Below, piece by piece: positions 18,116 to 28,314 of a stretch of DNA of 47,376 nucleotides. The first letter of the stretch is position 1, and every line of letters begins with the position of its first letter. This stretch comes from Streptomyces sp. HB132 (GTDB taxonomy: Bacteria; Actinomycetota; Actinomycetes; Streptomycetales; Streptomycetaceae). The stretch lies in the NCBI RefSeq assembly GCF_016909575.1, contig NZ_JAFBGA010000027.1, positions 1 through 47,376 of the forward strand, given 5' to 3'. The notes below the pieces were generated by a model. That model was not told where the DNA came from, searched no databases, and saw nothing but the letters and a program-made list of their open reading frames with translations. Position numbers and translations under genes: made by a program.

Positions 18116-20234
18116 TTCAGGGCCTCCGCCTCCGCGTCGTAGAGGCCGTATCCGGTGTGCGGGGCGTGGCTGTCGGCGCCGTCGTCTTCGATGGTTGTCT
18201 CGTCCGGGCTGTCGTCGAGTTTGTCGAGGCTGTCGTGGTCGGTGGCGGGCTGGGTCCGGCCGGCGTCGGGGTCGGGTCGGCCCTGTCGGCCGGGCTCGTG
18301 GGGCCCGGCCGGCAGGGCACGGGTGGAGGCGGTGCGGGCCAGGAGGTGTTGTTCGATGCGGGTTGCGGTCCCTGCGCGGGCGCGGCGCATGAGCTGGTCG
18401 AGGGCGTCGGCGGCGTCGGATTCGCGGGAGTCGGAATCGTGGCCGGTGTAGTGAGTGATCGTGGTGCGGATGTGGTTCCAGGTGTGCTCGTTGAACGGAT
18501 GATGGGTGTGGTCGCGGTGGATCCAGGGGATCTCGGCGAGCTGACCGTCCGGGAGACGGACCCAGATCTGCCGCAGGTCGTGGGGGTTGATGTGGACCTC
18601 CCATTTCCCGCCGCGGGACGTGACGGGGGAGGCGTGTCCTCGATGGGGGGCGAGGAGGTCGTGGTCGTAGGTGCGGTGGTGGATGCGGATGCCGCGTTCG
18701 GTGATGGCCTGCCAGCGCACGGGCAGCAGTTCGAGGTAGTCGGTGGCGGTCAGGGGGGCGGGGACGTGACCGGCGACGCAGACAAGCGCGGCCCACATCT
18801 GGTTGGGGGTCAGGGCGGCCCGGGGCAGGACGGGGTGACGCAGCCCTTCATGGGGGCGCATGTGCCAGTGGACGAGCCATTCGTCCAGGAGGTCCTGGAG
18901 CTGGGGGACGGTATGGCAGGCGTCGCGTTCGATGTCGCGGCCGCGGCGGGTGATGTCGGAGCCGGTGTAGCCGGGCAGGTGCTGGCAGAAGAGGGTGTTG
19001 ATGGAGCCGAAGGTGCGCTCGACGATGCCTTTGGCGGTGGGGGCGTGGGGCGGGGCGGGCTGCACGCTGATCCCGAGGGTCTCGCACGCGGCGGTGAACG
19101 CCCCCGAGAGGTAGATCTTTCCGCGGTCGACGACGACCGTCTCGGGGACGACGGGGCGGGCTGCCGCACCGGTGAGCCGTTCGTCCAAGGTGAGCAGCCG
19201 CTGGTGGGCGGGCAGCTGGGCGTGGGCGAAGCGCAAGGCCTCGGGCCACGTCGGCCGTGCGGGATGGGGGACGGCCATCTCCGCGAGCAGCAGCGCCGCA
19301 TCCACAGCTTGGGCGACACCGGGAGTCAGCACAGCGGCCAGGATGGCGCGGGTGGCGACGTCGACGGCGATGGTCAGCTCCGGACGTCCGGTGCTTCCGT
19401 CGTCGGACAGCGCCAGGACGTCCAGGCGAGTGGTGTCGATCTGGACCTGCTCGCCGGGCCGCAGCGCGATGGTGGGGGTGAGCCTGCGGCCGTCCTCGGT
19501 GATGGGCGGGGCGCTGACCCGGCGGGCGGGGTGGTCGGCAGGTCCGGCAAGGTGGTGGACGAGCCGGTAGAAGGTGGCCAGCGCCGGCATCGGTACCGCG
19601 TCGCCGTGCCGGTCTTTCAACACCTGCGCGACCAGCGGCATCAGGGCGCTGATGGTGCCTTGGAGCGACCGCGGCGGCTGCGCAGCACGTCCTTGACCGC
19701 GGCGGCGACCCGTTCGTCGGTCCGGCCGGCTGGGCTGGGAGCGCGGGTTGTCCGGTGATCGACCAGCCCCCACAGGCCCTGTGCGCGGTAGGCCAGGCGC
19801 ATGCGCTGCACCGTGGTCCGCGAGACCTTCCCGAATCCGAGCGCGGTCAGCTCGGCGGCCTTGGCCTGCTCGCGCTGCGCCAGCGTCCACCGGTCCGGGG
19901 CGTACTGCTCCCGTACCGCGCCCATGGTGCCGGGCCCGCCGGGAAGGCCGCTCTCGACCTCGCGGATGTGGCCGAGCCAGGCCACCGCCCTGTGCCTGGC
20001 GGCGGCCGGGGCGGTCTCGAACAGCCCCCAGCGCGGCACGGCCTGGGCCGGCTGCGCTTCCGCGCCCAGGACCGCGAAGCCGGGATCGGCGAACAGATGC
20101 CCGGCCAGCACCACTTCATCGCCCCCAGCCTCGCCCTCGCCCACGAGATGGAAGCAGGCCTCGAATCCGCTCCCACACTCCACGGCAACGGGCCTAGCCC
20201 GGCCCCCGGCCCTACCTGCTCCTGTATTGATCAC
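18109..20234 (-). pseudogene. tniA: TniA/TnsB-type DDE transposase with one-base deletion
   Basis: Two overlapping frames give about 708 residues. The N-terminal part has a helix-turn-helix (REQAKAAELTALGFGKVSRT), and the frame changes at about 19665, where RSRRGRS should continue K-GTISALMPLV (one G lost from ccaaggcacc). The RNase-H core carries the DDE residues in VQIDTTRLDVLA, VVVDRGKIYLS and AKGIVERTFGS. The Mu-type C-terminal domain ends ALKW. It is homologous to but clearly different from the second tniA (44547-45923 plus 37857-38651). The catalytic triad is complete, so the gene would be active if the indel is a sequencing error. Confidence 0.85.
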
Positions 20235-20344
20235 CTGCGTCAGCCAAGCGAGTCCCGCCGGCGGGCGCCGCTGATTTCAAGGATTTCTGCCACAGACGAG
20301 TGCTTTATCAGCGAACAGCAAACGCACCCGGCCCGCGGCCGTTC

Positions 20345-21732
20345 TCAGTCGTCTTCCCGCCTGCCCGCTGTCAGCATGGTCCTGAGCGACTCTGCGGGCA
20401 TGTCCGCCCACCGGGCGACCTCTTCCATCGGCACCCCGCCGTTCACCGCCGCCACCGCGGTCCGCTTCCAGGCCGCCTCGATCAGACCGGCACTGTGACC
20501 GAGGCCTTGCAGCAGCTGCCGGGCGACCTCGGCGGTCGGCCCGCTCTGCGCGCCGCGCAACTGGAGCAGCTGCTCCTCGGCACTGCCGATGAGACTGCCG
20601 ATCCGCATCCGCTGCTCGGGCGGTACCACCGTCCGCCACATCGTCCCCGAGCCCGGCGCCCGTTTCTCCTTGCCCAGTACCCGCAACTGCCCCGCCATCG
20701 TCACTGGCCGATGCTCCCGGCGCAGCCACCAGGGGTCGTTGTCGTACCCGGGCGGACCACCAGCCGTGCGACGCAGCCGGATCACGCTGCCCATCCAGGC
20801 GATCAGCGGACCGCCATGGTCCGCCGCAGCCAGCGGCCCCAGCCACTCCCGGCCCACCCGCTCACCGAGCCGACGGCAGAACAACCCGTCGACGGGCAAC
20901 GCTTGCGGCCTCCCGGCACCGCTGTCCACCCACACCAGCTCGGCCATGCCCGGATCCAGCAGCGCGTCGGCGACGGCCACCACCTCAGGGAAGACGACCG
21001 CGTCCCGCCCCACGATCCGCCACCATTCAAAGTCCGACCCGGCGTTACCGCCCGCGACCTGATGCAGCCGCCACGTCCAGACCTTCTCCCGCTCCCAGTT
21101 CAGGGCCTGCTCCCACCAACGGGCCACCACCGCATACGCCAACGCGAACACCCTCTCCGGCTCGGCCCCGGCCCGCACCGCACGCCGCTCCACCCCCGCC
21201 CACCGCCAACGCGCCGCGACCACCTCCGGCAGACGCCGCACGTCCAGATGCTCGTGAGGCTGGTCGGCATCCGTATCAAGGAGCCACCGCCCATGCCGTA
21301 CACACACGGTTCCACCGCGGGGCGTACAGCACCGCCCGCCCAGCCGTCCCCGTACGCCGGGCCGTGCACAGACGACAGCCGAACGCCACCGGCCCGGCGA
21401 CCGCACCACCGATCCGCCACGCTGCCACCGGCGGCATCCGCGGCAGGCAGCCTGGCATCCTCCCGCCCCCAGGACGGCAACGCCCGCGCCAGCACACCCT
21501 CCTCGACGCCGCACTAGCCTGCCAGGAGCTGCCGCCCAGCCGTGTTCAACAGCACCTCGGCGTCTGCCCGCGCGCCCCCGCCGTCGTGCCGGGGCTGGTG
21601 GCTGCACCACTTCCAGCAGGACCGCAACGCCTTCGCTTCCAGCCCGTAACGGCTCGCGACGCGGCAGACCAGCGACGAGGTCGTCTCCCCGTGCAGGGGA
21701 GCGGTCCGCAGGAGGCCGGCATGATGGGTCAC
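20345..21732 (-). pseudogene. tniQ: TniQ-like targeting protein, one stop and two frameshifts
   Basis: From GTG 21732 it reads HHAGLLRTAPLHGETTSSLV, the TniQ start in which a Pro, Glu and Ser-Leu pattern is conserved. An in-frame TAG at 21514-21516 follows. The frame then passes through a zinc-finger half (CRLCTARR) near 21370 and shifts again before its partner (TVCVRHGRWLL). The C-terminal 320 residues are open from about 21310 to 20345 and end in a helix-turn-helix-like segment (VPMEEVARWADMPAES). In intact elements TniQ picks the target site with TniB. It is placed upstream of tniA, unlike the complete element. Confidence 0.6.
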
Positions 21733-21881
21733 TCCACCACGCTCTCGCGTTCTCCGGTCCGGCGGGCGTTCTTCGCAGTACTTCCGTTCGGCCCTCAGCC
21801 CGTCAGCGCCACACACCGCCGAGCCCGAAAGCCCCTAGTCTTCTGAGTCGGGAATTCTGTTCATATGTATAGGCTTGCCGC

Positions 21882-22083
21882 ATGGCGCGTACGGGGCGGC
21901 CGAAGGCCGAGTTGATCCTGTCGGACGAGGAGCGGGCCGCGCTGGAGGGGTGGGTGCGGCGCCGTTCCACGCCGCAGGCGTGGGCCTTGAGATGTCGGAT
22001 CATCCTGGCCTGCGCCGAAGGGGCCTCCAACAAAGATGTCGCTGCTCAACTCGGCTCGACTCCCCATGCGGTGGGCCGGTGGC
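21882..22083 (+). pseudogene. IS630-family transposase, N-terminal fragment
   Basis: From ATG 21882 it reads ARTGRPKAELILSDEERAAL...ALRCRIILACAEGASNKDVAAQ, then STPHAVGRWR, the helix-turn-helix half of Streptomyces IS630 transposases. It stops matching at RWR-F, so the DDE half is gone. From 22084 to 22262 no homology is recognised; that stretch is a junction between IS fragments. Confidence 0.75.
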
Positions 22084-22262
22084 GCTTTGCAGTGACGGGC
22101 AGGCCCCGCCTTCCGACCAGCATGTCGTATCCGGACCGATGATCGGATCGTTGTTGTTCGTGGTCCGAGCCATCCGCAGGGACCACCTCTCACGACGCCC
22201 GGGGCCTTCGAGCGCTCGCCAAGACTGGGGGCCCTGCGGGGAGCTGGGGTCACGAACGGCTA

Positions 22263-22647
22263 ACTCACCGGCGCCCGGGTGCTCGCCGAGATCGGCGACG
22301 ACCGATCCCGTTTCGCCGACGCCAAGGGCCTCAAAGCCTTCGCCGGGGCCGCACCGGTCACCCGGGCGTCCGGCAAGAGCGTGGCGGTCATGGCCCGCCG
22401 GGTCAAGAACCAGCGCCTGGCCGCCGTCGGCTACGTCTGGGCTTTCGCCGCACTGACCGCCTCACCCGGCGCCAGAGCTCACTACGACCGCCGGAAAGTG
22501 GCCGGCGACCGGCACACCGCCGCCCAGCGAAATCTCTTCAACCGCTTCCTGGGATGTCTCCATCACTGCCTCACCAGCCGAACCGACTACGACGAATCAG
22601 CGGCCTTCCCTACTACCGTCGACCCCGTTCTCACCGAGGCCGCTTGA
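22263..22647 (+). pseudogene. IS110-family transposase, C-terminal fragment
   Basis: About 127 codons read LTGARVLAEIGDDRSRFADA, then LKAFAGAAPVTRASGKS and RRVKNQRLAAVGYVWAFAA, the Transposase_20 domain of IS110 (Gly-Asp-Asp, the AP-T-ASGKS serine region). It starts after a TAA, so the RuvC-like DEDD half is missing. It ends ...LTEAA with TGA just before IS5 sequence begins. Confidence 0.8.
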
Positions 22648-22662
22648 CAGATAAACCGCATC

Positions 22663-23116
22663 GGATGTCTGTCGACCGGGGCAAGTACGGCTCGAAGATC
22701 CACCTGATCACGGAACGGTCAGGCCTGCCCATATCCGTCGCGGCATTTCCGGGGCCAACCTGCACGACAGCCAGGCCCTGATCCCGCTCGTGAAGGGCAT
22801 CCCGCCGATCCGCTCGCGCCGCGGACGCCGCCGGCGCAAGCCCGGAAAACTCCACGCCGACAAGGGCTACGACTACGCCCACCTGCGGCGATGGTTACGC
22901 GAACGCGGCATCACCCACCGCTTCGCCCGCAAGGGAGTCGAGTCCTCGCAGCGGCTGGGCCGCCACCGCTGGACCGTGGAACGCACCATGGCCTGGCTCG
23001 CCGGCTGCCGCCGCCTCCACCGACGCTATGAACGCAAGGCCGAGCACTTCCTCGCCTTCACCAGCATCGCCTGCACCCTCATCTGCGACGGCGGCGGAGA
23101 AGCAGGAGATGTGTAA
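22663..23116 (+). pseudogene. IS5-family (IS427-like) transposase, C-terminal fragment
   Basis: It reads MSVDRGKYGSKIHLITERSG and LPISVA, shifts frame at about 22740, then NLHDSQALIPLVKGIPPIRS, KPGKLHADKGYDYAHLRRWL, GVESSQRLGRHRWTVERTMA and RRLHRRYERKAEHFLAF. Three DDE-region motifs (KIHL, HADKGYD, RWTVERT) of IS5 OrfB are visible. The N-terminal half is absent. After the stop at 23116, 23117-23530 contains no recognised gene. Confidence 0.8.
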
Positions 23117-23530
23117 GCAGCGGCGGCGGCTCCAGGACGCGGGGAAGCGCCGCCGGGCAGTCGCGTCGGCCGCGCTCCCGGCAGAACCGGCTCGGCAACG
23201 CGGCCGCGCGCCGCGATGCCCGCGTCTTGTCCCGGGTGCGGCACTTCACCGCCTGGCTGTGGTGACGATGCCGGGCATCGGCCACCGAGTGGAGCCCGCG
23301 ATGTTCTGCATCCAGTCAGCCCCCCGCCAACCTGAAAATCCCTGATCAGCAGGGCTGGTGTGACCGTGTTCCGGGTACTCGTGCTGATCGTGGGCGGGAT
23401 CCCATAGAGAAGATCATCTGCCAGAGGTCGGGATTGTCTCCGAAACGGAGTCCGGAACAGCGCTCCGGTCCGTGTACCTGGGCGTAAAACACAGTTCGTT
23501 CTGCTGGCCGGTGCATGCAATCCTGACCCC

Positions 23531-24016
23531 GTGCTCCTGAATAATCGTTCCAGCAGTGTCGACCTCCGCCCAGTGCGTTATCAGTTCACCACCGTTCGGG
23601 GCGACTCGTACGACGACAACTGGCTGGTCATTGACGGCACGGTGATGACCCCTGAGGGAAACTGGTCCTTCGCCGATCCGTGTCTGCTCACCGATGAGGC
23701 CCGCCAGGTGTCCGCTTGGCTGCGCGCGGTGGCCGCAGGGACGGTGGAAGTCACCGAACCTGATGCAGAAGGTGAGCTGTCGCCGGACCTGTCGTTCATC
23801 GAGCCGGTTTTGGCTTTCAGCCTCGGCCATCGAATCGCAGGTGGGACCGCGGTGATTCGTGTTCACCTGTCCCTGGAGTCGGCGCCTCCATGGCAACAGG
23901 GTGAGGACAGGGCTGACATCTACCAGTACGTCGTGGAGGTCAAGTTGGACGCCGCAGCGCTGCTTCGCGCGGCTGATCAATGGGACCGTTCTCTGGCTTT
24001 CCTCCCGCCCCGCTGA
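23531..24016 (+). CDS. WapI-like immunity-family protein
   Basis: 161 residues, GTG 23531. The pattern DLRPVRYQF...YDDNWLVIDGTVMTPEGNWSF, then DPCLLTDEARQVSAWLRAV and FIEPVLAFSLGHR, matches the WapI family of small proteins that neutralise contact-dependent or secreted toxins. It is soluble with no signal peptide. No cognate toxin with a C-terminal polymorphic module is encoded within reach, so it is an orphan immunity gene, possibly protecting against toxins of competing strains. It lies alone between IS debris and a coiled-coil fragment. Confidence 0.65.
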   Translation: MLLNNRSSSVDLRPVRYQFTTVRGDSYDDNWLVIDGTVMTPEGNWSFADPCLLTDEARQVSAWLRAVAAGTVEVTEPDAEGELSPDLSFIEPVLAFSLGHRIAGGTAVIRVHLSLESAPPWQQGEDRADIYQYVVEVKLDAAALLRAADQWDRSLAFLPPR

Positions 24017-24087
24017 TCCAGACGCCCGTTATCCCGCACAACCGATTCCCATCTGCTGGGGCCGGATGACCCTCTACGATCCGGTAC

Positions 24088-24465
24088 ATGCTGGATTCCG
24101 GGTTACTGGAACGGATCACCGCGCGGCGCGCGGAACTGGATGAGCTCGAAGAGCAGCTGGCCAAGCAGCTGATAGAGGTCCGGGCCGAGCGCGATGAGCT
24201 CGCCATTGCTGAGAAGGCCCTGCCGCAGGTGCATCCCCGGATGGCGGTCGAAGAGGAGAGACGGGTGGACTCAAGCCCAGTTGCAGGTGTCTGCGCTGCC
24301 GCATCGCACGGAGAGCGCTTCCTGTGTCTTCATGGTTCTAGAGTGCCGGGCATCGTCGGGAGGCGCATCGGGAGAGGTGCGGAACATCGTGATGTGCGCG
24401 GGAGTGGCGTCCATCGTCATCCGGCGCACCAGAGTGATCTGCCGGCCGGACACCGGGCTGCCTGA
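24088..24465 (+). pseudogene. Short coiled-coil protein, probably truncated
   Basis: ATG 24088 opens a clear coiled coil for about 50 residues (SGLLERITARRAELDELEEQ, LAKQLIEVRAERDELAIAEK). After about residue 58 the composition changes to Cys/Ser/His-rich text unlike the start, so the 3' end appears to be replaced. Small proteins with this kind of N-terminus are frequent near mobile DNA in Streptomyces, but I do not assign a family. Confidence 0.35.
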
Positions 24466-24501
24466 GCTGAGCCGGCGGCGCCTCACTCGGCCTGCCATGG
24501 T

Positions 24502-24708
24502 CTACGCGGCCACGTACGTATGCGCCCGCCCGCCCCGCCACTCCACCCACTCCGGCCGGTCCAGCAGCTGCTCCGCGTTGGGCAGCCCGGCCCGGCGCAG
24601 GAACTCCACGACGTCGTGGTCGTCGTAGGCGAGGCCGACGATCCGCCCGCGGATGGTGACCGGGCCGCCGGTGGGGGAGAGGCGGTGGATGACTATCGGC
24701 GTGCTCAT
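24502..24708 (-). CDS. Small conserved-looking protein of unknown function
   Basis: 68 residues from ATG 24708, preceded by GGAGAG at the right distance. The sequence reads as a compact domain (PIVIHRLSPTGGPVTIRGRI, then VGLAYDDHDVVEFLRRAGLP, and a C-terminal EWRGGRAHTYVAA). Its codon bias is strongly Streptomyces-like and I believe similar small proteins occur in other streptomycetes. No function known. Confidence 0.55.
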   Translation of the reverse strand: MSTPIVIHRLSPTGGPVTIRGRIVGLAYDDHDVVEFLRRAGLPNAEQLLDRPEWVEWRGGRAHTYVAA

Positions 24709-24840
24709 CTCTCCAGGGTGCGACTCCACGCCGGTTGCAGCATGCCGAGCGTGTAATGCTTACCCCGCCCCGACCGCGCAGTTTGCGCTGTCAGCACTGC
24801 TGACCTGCCTTGATGAGTTTTCGTTGTGCGCACGGCGGGC

Positions 24841-25457
24841 CGTGGTGAGTGGTGGTGAGTAAGCCCGCGGGTCATGGTGAGTTTTCCGTCCGACTACTCA
24901 CCACGGCAGGTCAGCGGCGGGTACGACCACTCACCACGATCCCGCATCGAGGTCGGAAGGTGTCCCTGTCGAATCTCCCCTGCGGTGTGCAGACGGTCGG
25001 GAAGAGGGGGCAGGTGGGTCGGCGACGGAGGTCGTGCTGCGCGACGCTTCACCATGGCAGTTCAGATGCGTTGCGTTGTGCTGAGGGGATCGCACCGGCG
25101 AGGAGTGATCGCTGGTACGACCCGTAAAGGATGCCAAAGGCCTTCCCGCCCGTGGCGAGTGGGCCGGGCGAGGGTGTGCTTGCCGTGGTGAGTTTCTCGG
25201 GTACCCGCCACGGCAGCGCTGGGAGGCTGTGGCTTCCGGGCTGGATGGGGGTGCTCCGGAAACCACAGCGGGTCGGGCGCTCCCTGCCGGCCGGGCAGAG
25301 CGGAGCGTCCAGCCGCTGCGACCGTTACGTCCTGACGCCGGCCACGAGGCGCCGCCACGCGTGAGCGAGGCGCACACGTCACTACTCCGGCCCAGGGGTC
25401 ACTTCTGCCTGCGCACGCACCCAGGTGCGCAGGCCCAGGCGTGCGTGTCCGTGGTGA
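24841..25457. repeat. Array of CGTGGTGAGT motifs in a gene-free region
   Basis: From 24709 to 25689 there is no gene. It carries the decamer CGTGGTGAGT or a one-base variant at 24841, 24851 (gGTGG..), 24873 (CaTGG..), 25151 (cgtggCgagt), 25184 and 25448 on +, and its complement ACTCACCACG at 24896 and 24929. Six of the eight have at most the first two bases changed. Two direct copies are back to back and two lie inverted. Iterons of a replication or partition site, or sites for a protein of a mobile element, are possible. An inverted repeat CCTGCGCAC/GTGCGCAGG at about 25409-25434 lies within it. Confidence 0.55.
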
Positions 25458-25689
25458 GTTGGGTACGTCCTGGCCGCCGCTTACGCTTTCCCCTACGAAT
25501 GTCCCTACTGTTGTCCCTGTACTCCCTCCTACAGTGCTCATCGTCGTGCGGGCCGGTCTTTGCGTAGGTAGGACGCTGCTTTCAGGTCTGCCCGCCACGT
25601 CGACAATGCGTGACCTGTCGCGGAACTTGTGCTGATGAACATTTGTAAGAGTGCGGGGGTCCCCCGGTCTGCGGGTGCGGCTTGGGTGG

Positions 25690-27823
25690 TCACGGTTCGT
25701 CGTGTGGGCGGATGAGGAGCAGGGCGATGTCGTCATTGCGGGGCGCGGATTGTTCGGCGTGGTCGATGAGCACGTCGGCCAGAGCGTCAAGGCTCTCGCT
25801 TTGTGCTTGTGCGAGTTGGGTGGCGAGGGCGGTGGTCGCGTGGTCGATGTCGGTGCCGGGGGTTTCTACGAGTCCGTCGGTGTAGAGGGCGAGGACGGCG
25901 CCGGGTGGGAGGGGGATTTCGGTGGTGGGGTAGTCGGAGTCGGGCTCGATGCCGAGCAGGAGCCCGGGGGGCGGGTGAAGGGCTTCGGTGTGGCCGTCGG
26001 GGTGGCGGAGCAGGGGTGGGGGGTGGCCTGCGGTGGCCAGCCGGACGCGGTGGTTGGTCAGGTCCGAGGTGGGCGATGAGGCAACTGGTGAACAGGCCGG
26101 GGCGGAGGTCTGTCAGGAGTCGGTTGGTGCGGGCGAGGACGTCGCCGGGCGAGGAGCCGTCGGTGGCGTGGGCGCGGACGGCGGTGCGGACCTGTCCCAT
26201 GAGGGCGGCGGCGGCGGTGTCGTGGCCCTGGACGTCGCCGATCACCACGGTGGCTGTCGCGTCCGTACAAGGGATGAGGTCGTAGAAGTCGCCGCCGATG
26301 TCCATGCCGTGGCCGGCGGGCCGGTAGCGGGCGGCCGCATCCAGGCCGGGGATGTGCGGCAGGGCGCGGGGCAGCAGGCCGGTCTGCAGGGTGCGGGCGA
26401 GAGCCTGTTTGGCGTCGTAGAGGCGGGCGCGGTCCAGAGCCTGGGCGATCAGTCCGGCGAGCGAGGTGAGGAGGGCCCGTTCGGCGGGTGGGAAGGGGCG
26501 CGGAGTGTCATAGGCGAGGACGAGGGAGCCGACCGGGCGGCCGGAGACGATCAGCGGGAGGAAGGCCCAGGCGGCCATTCCGTCCTGGTGAACTACCTGA
26601 GGGTAGGCCCTGCGGAGGTCGGAGAGAGAGGGGAAGAAGCTGGCCACACCTGTGGTGATGGCTCGCACGACGGGCGCGTCGGAAGCCAGGGGGATTGCGT
26701 CGAAGCGGGCCATCAACTCGGGGCTGTAGCCCCGGTAGCCGCTGATCCGCAGACGTCCTTCCTCCACCGTCAACAGTGCCATGGCCTTGGTGCCGAAGGC
26801 TGGCACGATCTGGTCGGCAGCCAGCTCCACCACGTCATGGACATTGGCAGCTTCGGCGAGGACGGTGGCAAGGTGCGTCAGATGGTACAGCGCCGTCGCG
26901 CCCACCGGCTCGGCCAAGGACGGGTGCGCGGGGCCCGGTTCGGTGGCGTCCGGTTTCCCTGCGGCGGGGGTGATGTGGACGCTGATGCCAGTGTCATCGG
27001 GGTAGAGCTGGAAGAACAGCCAGGTATCGGGTGGATGCCTTGCTGTGAAAGAGGAGGGCTGGCGGCTGACGATCGCTGCCCGGTACGCGTCCTCGAACAC
27101 CGGATCGTGCAGCCACAGGAGTACCTCCCACGGCTTGTTGCCCACCAGGGATGCCGCCCCGGCCCCCACCAGATCGGCACCGGCGGCGTTGATGAAGGTG
27201 AGCCGCCCCTCCAGGTTGAGGGAGCAGCAGCCCACGGGCAGACGCTCGGCGAAACCCAGCGCGGCCAGCGCCTGGCCCGGGTCCGCTTCACGGGGGTGCG
27301 GCGCCGTGAGCAGGCGCGGTTCGTCTGCGAGTTGCAGCGGGCGCCCGCTGTCGGCGGTCTGTTGCAGAATGGCTGCCGCACGCAGGCAGCAGATATTGAT
27401 CGTCTTTCGTTCGGGTGCACTGAGCTGCGGCGCATGCCAAACGGGCCACAGGAGAACAAACCCGCCCCACACCGTGGCGCTGCTGGTGATCGGGACTGCG
27501 GCGAGCATGAACTCGTATGGCAGGACGATCCCGACCTGGGGATAGTGCCGTGCGACGTCCTCCTGGCTGCCCAGCCAGACCAGGCGTTTCTCGCGCATGG
27601 CGTCCATCACGGGGATGGAAGCGTCCATGGGGATGCGGGCCCACGGAGCCGCGATCTGCAGGGACACACCCGAAACCAGCACCAGGCGCAGCACCCGTTC
27701 CCCCGGCGGAAGCACGTACGCCAGGCCAATGGACGCGCCGGTGCCCCGCACCACCTCGGCCAGCACAGATTCGGGAAGCTCCGCACCGGGGGCCGGGGCA
27801 ACGGGACGCCGCTTGGACATCAT
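25690..27823 (-). pseudogene. GAF-PAS-GAF-PP2C (SpoIIE/RsbU-type) phosphatase, one-base insertion
   Basis: About 711 codons. An N-terminal GAF-like domain (about 15-155) precedes a PAS domain (about 190-290, RLPVGCCSLNLEGRLTFIN) and a second GAF (about 310-465, LAAPL-type VFGTKAMALLTVEE). A PP2C/SpoIIE phosphatase domain follows (QTGLLPRALPHIPGLDAAAR, YRPAGHGMDIGGDFYDLIP, VIGDVQGHDTAAAA). At about 26071 one extra G (ctcggacctg) throws the frame; without it the last strand continues LDLTNHRVRLATAGHPPP and ends DDIALLLIRPHDEP at 25690. Metal-binding Asp residues are present. It would dephosphorylate an anti-anti-sigma protein in a light, redox or ligand pathway. It is coupled by overlap to the small gene upstream. 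Confidence 0.8.
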
Positions 27824-28239
27824 CCGCTCCGAACGGCCCTCGCAGCGCTCCGCGAACGCCCGAGGCGACTGCGGGCTGCGTTAACGCTGACGTCCAGCCC
27901 CGCGCCGATCTGCTCCCATCTCGCCCCGAACCGCCGGTCTGCCAGCACTGCCGCACGGACCAGCTGCCCGGCCAGGTCAGGAACCCCGGCCACCGCAGCG
28001 CACTGCCACCACGAAGGCGAACCCGGCGAGGGCGGTTCCACTGGAGGGTGCGCGACGCTCTTGACGTGCAGCAGCAGTACATTTCCTGCTGCCGCGACCT
28101 GGTCCCGCGCGGGCGCAGTCTCCCGCCACCGGCGCCGTGTCCTCCAGGGTGCCTGTCGATGTGCCGGCCGGCAGTACCGGCGCCCACGTACCGCTGGCCT
28201 CGGCAGCCACGCACCACACCGGTAGCGCACGTCACTCAT
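27820..28239 (-). CDS. Small zinc-finger/helix-turn-helix protein coupled to the phosphatase
   Basis: 139 residues, ATG 28239, with its stop overlapping the phosphatase start (ATGATG, 4-bp overlap). The N-terminus (RYRCGAWLPRPAVRGRRYCR) looks like half of a Cys-rich finger. The C-terminus (ARWEQIGAGLDVSVNAARSR) is a helix-turn-helix of the kind seen in small Streptomyces regulators. The overlap suggests one transcript with the SpoIIE-type phosphatase, so it may be its regulator. The middle is Pro/Arg-rich and unstructured. Confidence 0.5.
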   Translation of the reverse strand: MSDVRYRCGAWLPRPAVRGRRYCRPAHRQAPWRTRRRWRETAPARDQVAAAGNVLLLHVKSVAHPPVEPPSPGSPSWWQCAAVAGVPDLAGQLVRAAVLADRRFGARWEQIGAGLDVSVNAARSRLGRSRSAARAVRSG

Positions 28240-28314
28240 ACCGTGACAATACGCCCGCTTTGGTGTGACGGCACCCTGCCCTGACCCCTACGCCACACGT
28301 GGGCGCCGTAGTGC

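Larger units (their letters stand above)
17741..21732 (-). mobile_element. Remnant of a Tn7/Tn5053-like transposon
   Basis: Three minus-strand genes in the order tniQ', tniA', tniB' form the core of a TniABQ transposon, all damaged. The left edge is cut within tniB at the border with the response regulator. No tnsA is present and no terminal repeat was found. The gene order differs from the complete element at 31848-46942, and the tniA sequences are clearly divergent, so it is a separate lineage rather than a duplicated copy. Confidence 0.7.

Noticed and set aside
24841..25457. The repeat array as a CRISPR
   Set aside because: Repeats are only 10 bp, lie in both orientations with irregular spacing, and no cas gene is present.
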